Assembly (NCBI RefSeq): GCF_001264245.1
Contig: NZ_CP011339.1
Span: 496,001 to 560,000 of the forward strand
Source of the DNA: Microcystis panniformis FACHB-1757
Lineage (GTDB): Bacteria > Cyanobacteriota > Cyanobacteriia > Cyanobacteriales > Microcystaceae
Direction: 5' to 3'
Length of the DNA stretch: 64,000 nucleotides
The translations under genes and the position numbers were made by a program. Below are positions 34,735 to 43,706 of this stretch, in pieces; the stretch's first letter is position 1; every line of letters starts with the position of its first letter. The notes below the pieces were generated by a model. It did no database searches and had not been told where the DNA came from. It saw only the letters and a list, made by a program, of their open reading frames with translations.

Positions 34735-34970
34735 ATTAAAATATTTAAAGGCTTAAAAATCAAATCTTCTTTGGGAATGGGTTGATGATCAGCTATCAAA
34801 CTTTCGAGGTACAATTCCATAGCTTCTGTAATATTGACAATCGTTTCTTCAAAAGTGTCTCCTTGAGAATGACAACCTTGAAGCGCAGGACAAAAAGCGT
34901 GATAACCACCGTCTGACTCTTTTTCTAGAATAACGGTGTAGTTATAAATTTGTTTGGTATTATCACTCAT
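34731..34970 (-). CDS. hicB: HicB-type antitoxin
   Basis: 79 residues: YNYTVILEKESDGGYHAFCPALQGCHSQGDTFEETIVNITEAMELYLESL. This is the partly degenerate RNase H-like fold of HicB antitoxins, with no separate DNA-binding domain at the end. It is first in a two-gene unit with hicA, overlapping by four bases. The pair lies 145 bases upstream of the R-M controller gene and points the same way. Confidence 0.92.
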   Translation of the reverse strand: MSDNTKQIYNYTVILEKESDGGYHAFCPALQGCHSQGDTFEETIVNITEAMELYLESLIADHQPIPKEDLIFKPLNILI

Positions 34971-35108
34971 AACACTATCAGTTGTGGATTGTAAATTATC
35001 CTAGCATAGACTTTTTTTAATGACTTTTCCCGGAGCGATCGATTTTTTGAGCGGATTAACTCCCCACTTAAACTAGAATAGAAAGATAGGAAAGCGATCG
35101 AAATTAGA

Positions 35109-36743
35109 ATGACGACCGAAATTGAAAAAGAACTAGAAACCGGCGAAGCTGTCTTGGAAAAACGGCGAAATTTTGCCATTATCTCCCACCCTGACGCGGG
35201 AAAGACCACCCTGACCGAAAAACTGTTACTATACGGGGGTGCAATCCATCAAGCGGGTGCAGTCAAAGCAAGACGCGACCAACGCAAAGCCACCTCCGAC
35301 TGGATGGAAATGGAAAAACAACGGGGAATTTCGATTACTTCCACGGTTTTACAGTTCGATTATCGTGATTTTCAGATTAATCTCCTCGATACTCCCGGCC
35401 ACCAAGATTTTAGCGAAGATACCTATCGTACCCTAGCCGCTGCCGATAATGCGGTGATGTTAATCGACGCAGCCAAAGGTTTGGAACCGCAAACCAGAAA
35501 ACTCTTTGAAGTGTGCAAACTGCGTCAGTTACCCATCTTCACCTTTGTTAACAAAATGGATCGCCCCGGCCGCGAACCCCTGGACTTATTGGACGAAATC
35601 GAGCGAGAATTAGGATTACAGACCTATCCCGTCAATTGGCCGATCGGAATTGGCGATCGCTTTCGGGGAGTCTTCGATCGAGCCACCCAGACCATACACC
35701 TGTTTGAACGTCGCTCCCACGGCTCTCAGGAGGCGCAGGAAACCGTGATCGAGCTTGGCGACCCCAAAATTGAGGATTATCTCGAAAAAGACCTGTATTA
35801 CCAGTTAAAAGAGGATATAGAACTGCTCTCGGAATTGGGTGCGGAATTGGATTTGCCAGCAGTCCACGCAGGAGAAATGACCCCGATCTTTTTTGGTAGC
35901 GCGATGACCAATTTTGGGGTGAAATTATTCCTAGAATCCTTCCTCGACTATGGATTACTACCCAGAGGACGCAATTCCTCCCTAGGAGTCCTTGATCCCA
36001 CCTATCCCGATTTCACCGGTTTTGTCTTCAAACTGCAAGCAAACATGGACCCCAAACATCGGGACAGGGTAGCCTTTGTGCGGGTATGTACGGGGAAATT
36101 TGAGAAGGATATGGTAGTAAACCACGCTAGAACTGGTAAAACTATCCGTTTATCCCGTCCTCAGAAACTTTTTGCCCAAGATCGGGCAGTTATTGAAGAA
36201 GCTTATCCCGGAGATGTGATCGGATTGAATAACCCCGGGGTCTTTGCGATCGGTGATACGATTTATATGGGTAAAAAGCTCGAATACGAAGGGATTCCCT
36301 GTTTTTCTCCGGAATTATTCGCCTATCTCAGAAATCCTAACCCTTCCAAGTTCAAACAGTTTCAAAAAGGAGTCTCGGAATTGCAGGAAGAAGGGGCCGT
36401 ACAGATATTATCCTCGATCGATGAATTTAAACGCGACCCGATTTTAGCCGCCGTCGGTCAATTACAGTTTGAAGTGGTGCAATTCCGTCTTTTAAGCGAG
36501 TACGGAGTCGAAACTACCCTCGAACCCCTAGCCTATAGTTTAGCCCGTTGGGTCGCCGGGGGTTGGGCCGCTTTGGAAAAAGCAGGTAAACTCTTTAATA
36601 CTTTAACCGTCAAAGATTATTGGGGTCGTCCCGTCTTATTATTCAAAAATGAGTGGAATTTACAGCAAGTCAAAGAAGATCATCCCTCTTTGCAATTAAA
36701 CTCGATCGCACCGGTAGGAGCGGGAGTACAACCCCAATCCTAA
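35109..36743 (+). CDS. prfC: Peptide chain release factor 3
   Basis: GTPase that removes RF1/RF2 from the ribosome after peptide release. 544 residues. G domain: SHPDAGKTTLTEKLL (P-loop), GISITSTVLQF (switch I), DTPGHQDFSEDTYR (switch II), FVNKMDRPGREPLDLLDEIE. The RF3 hallmark stretch WPIGIGDRFRGVFDR and the carboxyl region VGQLQFEVVQFRL are present. Usual length for the family (about 530). It is divergent from hicB, with 138 bases between; the start ATG follows no strong ribosome site. Confidence 0.97.
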   Translation: MTTEIEKELETGEAVLEKRRNFAIISHPDAGKTTLTEKLLLYGGAIHQAGAVKARRDQRKATSDWMEMEKQRGISITSTVLQFDYRDFQINLLDTPGHQDFSEDTYRTLAAADNAVMLIDAAKGLEPQTRKLFEVCKLRQLPIFTFVNKMDRPGREPLDLLDEIERELGLQTYPVNWPIGIGDRFRGVFDRATQTIHLFERRSHGSQEAQETVIELGDPKIEDYLEKDLYYQLKEDIELLSELGAELDLPAVHAGEMTPIFFGSAMTNFGVKLFLESFLDYGLLPRGRNSSLGVLDPTYPDFTGFVFKLQANMDPKHRDRVAFVRVCTGKFEKDMVVNHARTGKTIRLSRPQKLFAQDRAVIEEAYPGDVIGLNNPGVFAIGDTIYMGKKLEYEGIPCFSPELFAYLRNPNPSKFKQFQKGVSELQEEGAVQILSSIDEFKRDPILAAVGQLQFEVVQFRLLSEYGVETTLEPLAYSLARWVAGGWAALEKAGKLFNTLTVKDYWGRPVLLFKNEWNLQQVKEDHPSLQLNSIAPVGAGVQPQS

Positions 36744-36855
36744 CCATTAATCCCTCAAGACAATTGCCGAACTGGTCAGGACAAGATAGCGACCCCCAGA
36801 CAACTGCACTAAAGTGGAAGTGGTCAGAAAGTCTCGATCTTTCCTAACACTTCGG

Positions 36856-37566
36856 ATGTCTCAAAGCACTATCGTTGACGAGTCCCTCACCATTAGAAAA
36901 ATTCCTGCTGTCAATTCCCGAATTAATCCCTGTTTAATTCGCTTTTGTTATTTTCTGGGAAATTATCTGGTTTTACCAGCTTTTTTCAGCAAAATAACGG
37001 TTACGGGCCAGGAAAATATTCCCCTAACGGGGGGTGTCATCCTTGCACCTACCCATCGTTCCCGTTGGGATGCGCTGATTTTACCCTACGCAGTGGGACG
37101 CTTAGTTACTAGACGCGATTTGCGCTTTATGGTTTCCGCTAACGAGATGAAAGGGGTACAAGGTTGGTTTATCCGACGTTTGGGGGGTTTTCCCGTCAAC
37201 ACCGATCACCCCGGTATGGGTAGTCTGATCCATAGTGTCGAACTTTTGGCCGCGGGGGAAATGGTGGCGATTTTTCCGGAAGGGGGTATCTGTCGCGATC
37301 GAGTGGTTCATCCTCTTAAACCGGGGGTAGCGCGGATCGCGTTGGAAGTTAAGACCATGAAACCCGATGCAGATATCAAGATTTTGCCGGTAAGCATTAG
37401 TTATAATCAGCCTTACCCTGGATGGGGAAGCGAAGCGACAGTAAACATCGGTCAAGGGATTAATGTGCTTGATTATCAACAAAATTCGCTAAAACGGGAA
37501 ACTGTCCGCTTAACCAAAACCTTGAGCGATCGCTTAAAACTTCTCCACGAGGATCAATCCCCTTAA
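36856..37566 (+). CDS. 1-acyl-sn-glycerol-3-phosphate acyltransferase-like protein
   Basis: PlsC-fold membrane acyltransferase that would add the second acyl chain in phospholipid synthesis. About 236 residues from ATG 36856 (MSQSTIVDESL); a GTG 14 codons upstream would overlap non-conserved sequence. Motif I THRSRWDALIL (the H-x4-D pair) and motif III FPEGGICRD are clear. A hydrophobic stretch (LIRFCYFLGNYLVLPAFFS) precedes them. It follows prfC by 112 bases on the same strand. Cyanobacteria hold several PlsC paralogues, so the substrate cannot be fixed. Confidence 0.87.
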   Translation: MSQSTIVDESLTIRKIPAVNSRINPCLIRFCYFLGNYLVLPAFFSKITVTGQENIPLTGGVILAPTHRSRWDALILPYAVGRLVTRRDLRFMVSANEMKGVQGWFIRRLGGFPVNTDHPGMGSLIHSVELLAAGEMVAIFPEGGICRDRVVHPLKPGVARIALEVKTMKPDADIKILPVSISYNQPYPGWGSEATVNIGQGINVLDYQQNSLKRETVRLTKTLSDRLKLLHEDQSP

Positions 37567-37960
37567 TCAGCTGTTGATACTAAATCCTGTTCAAAAAGTA
37601 TAGTATAGTCGGGGGGTCACTGCGTGCGCGTTGCGGGGGGAAATGGGGTGATAGGGAAGTGGGGTGTGGGGAGAAACAATTCATAACTTGAGAGTTAATC
37701 ACACTATTAAAAACGGATTTGGTATGACTATCTACCGCATGAGTGGGATTTCGGGGACGGATTAAAATGATTGTTTTAACTATTTTTAAGTAAAAAAGTA
37801 GCTTTTCTAGTTTAAATAAATAATATTTTGGTGTTTGCTGCTTCTGGCTCCTGAATACTGCCTCGAAGACCCCTCAGATCGGGGAAGATATCCGATTGTT
37901 GCCGGAGGTCTAATGATAGAATGGGCATCAGCGAAAGTAGTTTGTGAGCGAAGTGATCCG
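37567..37960. other. Gap before the GntR regulator
   Basis: No gene seen. Contains low-complexity G-rich sequence (about 37610-37675). An open frame continues upstream of the chosen GntR start to 37835, but it has no family similarity there. Confidence 0.5.
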
Positions 37961-38944
37961 ATGCAGTTCCAAATCCAGCCCGACAGTGAAATACCCGCCT
38001 CTAAGCAATTATTTGACCAAATTCGCTTCGCTATCGCCTCTCGTCAGTATCCCCCGGGCCATCGTTTACCTAGTACCCGTCAACTAGCTATGATCACGGG
38101 ATTACACCGTAATACGATAAGTAAAATTTATCAACAACTGGAAGACGATGGGTTAGTGGAATCGATAGCAGGTTCGGGGATTTATGTCAAGGCTCGCGGA
38201 CATGAAAACGATAATTTATTGGGTTCGCCCCTATTGGAACAAAATCCAGAAATAGGCCGACTAATTCGCCAGAGTTTGGCTGGTTTTCTCGCTCAAGGTT
38301 TAACTTTAGAGCAAATTCGCGAGTTATTACTGGCGGAAATCGATTGGCGATCGCAGTGTAGTTCTCAGGTTCTTGTCACCATTCCCCGTCACGATTTGGG
38401 TGCAGGAGAACTAATGTTGAGAGAATTAGAGCAATCCCTCAAAATTCCCGTCCAATTAGTGGCAATGGAGGATTTAGCCCAAGTTTTAGCCAATACTAAA
38501 TCTGCCACTGTTGTCACCAGTCGCTATTTTATCAGTGTGGCGGAGGAAATTGCCGCTCCTTTTCACCTACGAGTCATTCCCATCGATATCTACGATTACA
38601 GCAAGGAATTGGCATTAATCAAAAAATTACCCACCGATAGCCGTTTGGGGATTGTCAGTATTAGCACCGGTATTATTAAGGTGGCCGAAATTTTAATTCA
38701 TAGTTTACGGGGCGATGATTTATTAGTTATGTCTGCCCAAATTCATGAAACGGATAAGTTAAAAGTTTTAGCTCGAACTTCCCAGACAATTATCAGTGAT
38801 CAGGCGAGTTATACTTTAATTAAAAATCTGATTAATGAAGTGCGATCGGATTTAATTCGTCTGCCAGAAATTATCTGTAGTGATAATTATATTGGGGATA
38901 AATCAATTCAATTGCTCAGACGAGAATTAGGATTAGGTGGTTAG
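37961..38944 (+). CDS. GntR family transcriptional regulator
   Basis: About 327 residues from ATG 37961 (MQFQIQPDSEIPASKQLFDQIRFAI), the usual start for this cyanobacterial group. The winged-helix DNA-binding domain (residues 1-75) holds GHRLPSTRQLAMITGLHRNTISKIYQQLEDDGLVESIAGSGIYV. The rest (LLLAEIDWRSQC to the end) is an alpha/beta ligand-binding region, not an aminotransferase domain. It resembles the GntR-type regulator Sll1961 of Synechocystis, linked there to photosystem stoichiometry, but orthology is only inferred. Confidence 0.85.
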   Translation: MQFQIQPDSEIPASKQLFDQIRFAIASRQYPPGHRLPSTRQLAMITGLHRNTISKIYQQLEDDGLVESIAGSGIYVKARGHENDNLLGSPLLEQNPEIGRLIRQSLAGFLAQGLTLEQIRELLLAEIDWRSQCSSQVLVTIPRHDLGAGELMLRELEQSLKIPVQLVAMEDLAQVLANTKSATVVTSRYFISVAEEIAAPFHLRVIPIDIYDYSKELALIKKLPTDSRLGIVSISTGIIKVAEILIHSLRGDDLLVMSAQIHETDKLKVLARTSQTIISDQASYTLIKNLINEVRSDLIRLPEIICSDNYIGDKSIQLLRRELGLGG

Positions 38945-39026
38945 AGGATAAAAGACACATTTTAACCTCTGAATCTCTCCCAATCCCTTTACTGTTACCT
39001 CTTGCCTTATCTCAACAAGCAATTTA

Positions 39027-39144
39027 AGTAGGGAGGCACAATTATTTGTAGGATGGGTTAGCGGTAGCGTAACCCATGCTGGCGTTGGGTTTCATGCTTC
39101 AACCCAACCTACGTTCATCTTATATTTAATTCCACTCACCCACT
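39027..39144. mobile_element. 118-bp MITE, copy 2
   Basis: Same element as at 5897-6014 (four base differences), from AGTAGGGAGG to CACCCACT, flanked by TA at 39025-39026 and 39145-39146. It lies in the 374-base gap between the GntR gene and the VWA operon. A possible -10 (TACAAT, 39264-39269) for the operon lies outside it. Nothing else is seen in the gap. Confidence 0.88.
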
Positions 39145-39318
39145 TAAATGCGCGGGCAGCTGAACTTTAAAATTTAGTTTAATCTATGGTTACTATTGAC
39201 AATGACCTAGGGCAAATCGAGAATAAAAGCGAAAAAAACTTTTAGGAAGTATTAAATTTTTAGTACAATGGCGAAAGAATAGGGATAAGCTCAATTTTTC
39301 ACTCTCGGACGAGGTTAG

Positions 39319-40443
39319 ATGAAAAGTGCTGAATGTTTAACGGTATCCCCCGGTGAACCGCTTACTGATTGGCAAAAACTGGGATTAGATTTGGTGGCTC
39401 GTTGGCAGGGACGAGATGTTATCCTAGCGATCGATCTTACCGGCAGTGTTAACTTTAATGATGAAGGACGCACGCGCCTCGGTCAAATTATTCGCGATAG
39501 TTTAAAAAATAACGATTCCGTTTATTTAGTCCCCTTTGCTGATAATGTTCAACCGATTACAGAACCGATTTTAATTCGCGGAAGGGAAGATATAGACGCG
39601 GTTTTAAAGTCAATTCCTTGGCAATCTAGCCAAAGTGCTAAAAATACCGATATTCAGCGCGCAGAATGGCACGTTTATCCCCGACTGGCACGCTTAAATC
39701 AGTGTCGTTTAACTGCCAATCAAGCTATCAAACCCCAGTCGGTAGTTTGGATTACCGATGCACCCCTTTCTACTGCCGCGGGGATTACTTCACAACAGTG
39801 GATAGAAACCCCAAAAAATAGCCCTTTTCGTCTTGCTAATTCTCCCGAAAGTTTGGAAAGACAAAACTGGCTTAATTCCCTACCAATTAATCTAAGAACT
39901 CAAGAAATTACTGCCACTAACGGCAATAAATATAAACTATCAGTTGTCGATATTGCTCCCACAGCACAAGAGTTTTGCACTCCCGCACCGGGAGGACAAG
40001 AAACCTGTTTGATTAATCCTTATCTCTTGAGTCAGTTATGGTTGCCAGCATTGGTAATTACATTAATGGGAATTGGGGGAATAGTAGCGAGTATTTTGGG
40101 AATTCGTCACTGGTTGCGGTTAAATACTGCTTGGACTATTAAAGTCTCATCTAATGATGATGACAATGAAACCCAAAAATATATTTTAAAAACATCCGAA
40201 AGAATTAACATCGGTGGTGATGAATATCATAAGAATACCATTCCTTGTCATGGGGAAGAAATTCGCTGCTATTTAGAAAGACGCGGCAATCAGTTATATC
40301 TAAAACCCACTAAACAAGCAGAGATTTTTTATCGAGGTAATCAACTAACTCAGGAGGTGAAGATAGATAAAAATTACCTGACTTTAACCTATCACCATAA
40401 CCATCAAGATTTCGACCTACAAATTCAGATTAGCAAAAAATAA
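39319..40443 (+). CDS. VWA-domain membrane protein of the tubulin/motor operon
   Basis: 374 residues, first gene of the operon. The amino half (about 30-215) is a von Willebrand A-like domain: RDVILAIDLTGSVNF carries a variant metal-site motif (D39-L-T-G-S43 for DxSxS), then NNDSVYLVPFADNV and SVVWITDAPLST. One membrane helix follows (about 240-262, PALVITLMGIGGIVASILGI). The last 110 residues are beta-rich (WTIKVSSNDDDNETQKYILKTSERINIGGDEY) and might be a small FHA-like or Ig-like domain. It likely displays a protein-interaction platform at the membrane. It ends 17 bases before the tubulin-like gene. Confidence 0.78.
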   Translation: MKSAECLTVSPGEPLTDWQKLGLDLVARWQGRDVILAIDLTGSVNFNDEGRTRLGQIIRDSLKNNDSVYLVPFADNVQPITEPILIRGREDIDAVLKSIPWQSSQSAKNTDIQRAEWHVYPRLARLNQCRLTANQAIKPQSVVWITDAPLSTAAGITSQQWIETPKNSPFRLANSPESLERQNWLNSLPINLRTQEITATNGNKYKLSVVDIAPTAQEFCTPAPGGQETCLINPYLLSQLWLPALVITLMGIGGIVASILGIRHWLRLNTAWTIKVSSNDDDNETQKYILKTSERINIGGDEYHKNTIPCHGEEIRCYLERRGNQLYLKPTKQAEIFYRGNQLTQEVKIDKNYLTLTYHHNHQDFDLQIQISKK

Positions 40444-40460
40444 CTCAGGAGATTTAAACC

Positions 40461-43400
40461 ATGGCTAACACCAGTCAAACCCGCGCTATCAAACGGACAG
40501 TTATCATCGGATTAGGTGGTACTGGTCGAGATGTGTTAATGAGAATTCGTCGCTTTATTATTGATAAGTATGGGAAGTTATCTAACCTACCCGTTGTCAG
40601 TTTTGTTCATATTGACACAGACAAAAACGCTTTCAATGGTTCGGGTTTACCCACAGGAAATAGCTATCACGGGGAAGAAATTCTTCTATCAGCTGCCGAA
40701 AGAGTATTCATTAATATGAATGCTCAGGATGTTAACAATCTAATCTTTGAACTTGAACACAAAACCCTTTTTGAAAGTCCCTTTTCCCATATTGAAAGCT
40801 GGTTAGACCCAAGACTAAAAAAACAAATAACTGCCATTGAAAATGGTGCGGGGGTATTCGTCCCGTCGGTCGTTTAGCTTTCTTCCATAACTATCAAAAA
40901 TTCAAGAGGCAATTGAAGCAGCGGAAAGACGAACTTCTGGTCATGAACCCTTTATGTTTAGCGGTAAAGTTAATGGTCAAAGTTTTAATGTCCAAGAGGG
41001 TTTAAATGTCTTTGTTGTCGGTTCTTTGTGTGGGGGAACTGGTAGCGGTATTTTCCTCGATGTGGCCTATACTTTGCGTCATATTTTACAACAAACCGCC
41101 GAATATACATCCTTTGGTTATTTAATAATTAGTCCTAAACTTTATGGTGATGGGGCAATTATGAGAGCTAATACCTATGCAGCTTTGAAAGAGTTAGACC
41201 ATTATACCAATGAAAGTAATTCCTTTCAAGTCTGTTATGATAAACAAAATTTCGTCAACATCGATGAAAAACGTTCTCCTTTTGATTTTGCCTACTTAGT
41301 TTCTAATCGCACTGCGGGAGATTACCGGATTAATAACAAAGGTAAATTATGTAACGTCATTGCTTACAAGATTTTCTTGGATTTTGCCGATGAGTTATCT
41401 CCTCACATCAAAAGCAATCGGGATAACTATAAAGACCCGATGATTCGTAAAGATAATCATCCTTTTCAGATGTGTCAAGGTTATATCTCCTTTGGACTAG
41501 CGAGGATTTATTTTACTCGCGACCGAATTGTGCAGATTGGTCTCAATCGTTTTAGTCTCAAATTAATCAAATTTTGGTTAGAGGGATATGGTCAAAGTCC
41601 CAGTGGACAAGAGTTATTAAGTAAGTTCCTAGCTAATTGGAGTACTCAAAGTAATAAGGATGATTTTACTGCCAGATTGGAAGAAGCAACCCTAGAGAAT
41701 AATAAAACTTTTTCTAAGACTTTAACCTCTTGGAAAAATTCCCTAGAGGAAGAAATATCCAATAGTCAAGATTTGGAGAATTTACCCCAAACCGTCAAGC
41801 AATCCCTAGAAAAAGAGTTTCGCAAAGTACAAGGGGGAGAAACAGATAGCAGTCGCGGAATCTGGTTAACTCTGACCCAACAAACGCAACCCAAGTTAAT
41901 CGAAAAATTTAAGTCAGATATTGACCAATTTTTGGAGATTCTTCTTAATCCTGATAGCTTAGAATTTTCTTTGGAAAATAGCCTATCTTTTTTGGTCGCT
42001 TTACAAGTACAGATTAATACCTACAAGGGGAATCTAGAGGAATTATCTCAGGATAATAAAGGGTTTCATTCCTCGGAAAAAATTGATAACATTTGGCGAA
42101 ATGTTAAACAAACTCTCGAAGATATAAACGGGAAAAAGTCTGTCTTCAAGATGTTTAATAAAAATGCCAATAGTGAGAGAATCAAGGCCGAGTTAAGAGA
42201 CTACGTTCAAAGCGGACAAAAATTAATTCAGCAGAACTTTAATTTCAGCATCAATGGGGAATCCAGAAAGATTGTTGAAGCGATTCTCAAGCATATTTCT
42301 AGTCGAATACTGCAGATACAACAACTGAAAGAATCCCTATATCAGCTAATCACAGAATACGATAAATACGAACAGGAGTTAATGCAGTTAAATCTCGACG
42401 AGATGACTGGGGAAGGTATTTTCCCAGAGGAGAATATTGATAACTGTATCCCTGACAGTAACTCCCGAACTCAATACATTTCCGTTAGCCAAAAAGTCAC
42501 TAATAATTTAGGCTATAATGCTTCCTTATTCAGTTTATTTAGCCAATCCTTTGTTATTGATAATGAGACTCTCAAAGAGACCCTAACAGCAACAATTGAG
42601 AAACAGTTTCAATCAGTAAGCACTAATAAGATTGATGCAGTAATTAAGCGATTTATGGGTCAATATAAACCCCATGATTTTCCTGAACGCTTGGCGCAAA
42701 TTCTGCGAGAAGCTGATTTAATGTTACCCATAAATGTTAATGATGCTTACTATCGCTTGGAACCAGATAAAGCATTACTAATTGGGACTAAGGATGATAA
42801 TTCACCCACCATGCAAAGATTCCTGAAGACTCTCGAATCTGATTTAAATATTAATCGGGGTACTTCTTTTAAATCAATTCAAACGGACGAAGAAATCCTA
42901 ATTACCTACGAATTTGGTGGGTTTCCCCTAAGAATCATTACTGATTTATCTGGGTTACAAAAAATCTATCAAGACCAAAAGAGAATAAGCATTTTACACA
43001 ATGATTACAGGATAGATTTTGCTGATATTATCCCACCACCTGCGAAATTAATTGAGGAATTAGAGTTTATTTTCTATCCCGCAATTGCTCTCGGTTTACT
43101 AGAATACGATGAGGAAGATGATACTTATCAATTAGTCATCGAAGGCGATTTATTTAACAATAAGTCCATTATCGATATTAGCGGTAATTGGCGACTTGCT
43201 TTAGAACAATTTGCATCTCGTAAGGACATGATTAATGCTTTACAGATACTGCTTAATCAGGCAAAAAATGAGATTTTGGCTAATCCTCCTCTATTATTTA
43301 CTAACGAGGGTGATTATTTCCAGAACGTCAGCTATTTTGTCAACAATGTCAAAAATTTACCCTCCTATCACCCCAATTATCGCTACAAAGATAAGGTAGC

Positions 43401-43614
43401 TGGACAAGATGGAAATACTCGACAGGAGGCAAAAGAAGGAATTATCACCCGTTTTGTTAATCAACTGAAAATGGAACTAGAAAAACGTGCTGCTGAACAG
43501 AAAAAACTCGACAAACAACAGCAAAAGCAACAAACTTTACTGGGAACAAATAATAACAGTAGTCAACCCAGTTTACCCCCAGAGGTTAGCACTACTGATG
43601 AATGGTCAAATTAA
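40461..43614 (+). CDS. Tubulin/FtsZ-like GTPase, carries two frameshifts here
   Basis: Frames 40461-40877 and 40954-43614 are one gene. Restoring one G in the G5 tract at 40850-40854 and one A in the A5 tract at 40896-40900 gives IRPVGRLAFFHNYQKIQEAIEAAERR and a single frame of 1,052 codons. Tubulin-superfamily features: VIIGLGGTGRDVLMRIRR at the start, a VVSFVHIDTDKNAF strand, and the nucleotide-loop signature VGSLCGGTGSGIFLDVAYTLR. The remaining 700 residues are helical and charged, ending in a Gln/Lys-rich coiled coil. CAGGAGA precedes ATG 40461. The protein probably binds GTP and may form filaments. Two lesions mean the copy is broken, or mis-sequenced. Confidence 0.85.
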
Positions 43615-43706
43615 TCAATCTTAATAATGTTTCCCCAGCTATCTGAGGAAACATTCACCCCCTAACTCTCTCTATCAACCACAATTCGAGGTATCCAATA
43701 ACTATC

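Noticed and set aside
37835..37960. Longer start for the GntR regulator
   Set aside because: The 42 extra codons show no family similarity, whereas MQFQIQPDSEIPASKQL at 37961 is the normal beginning.
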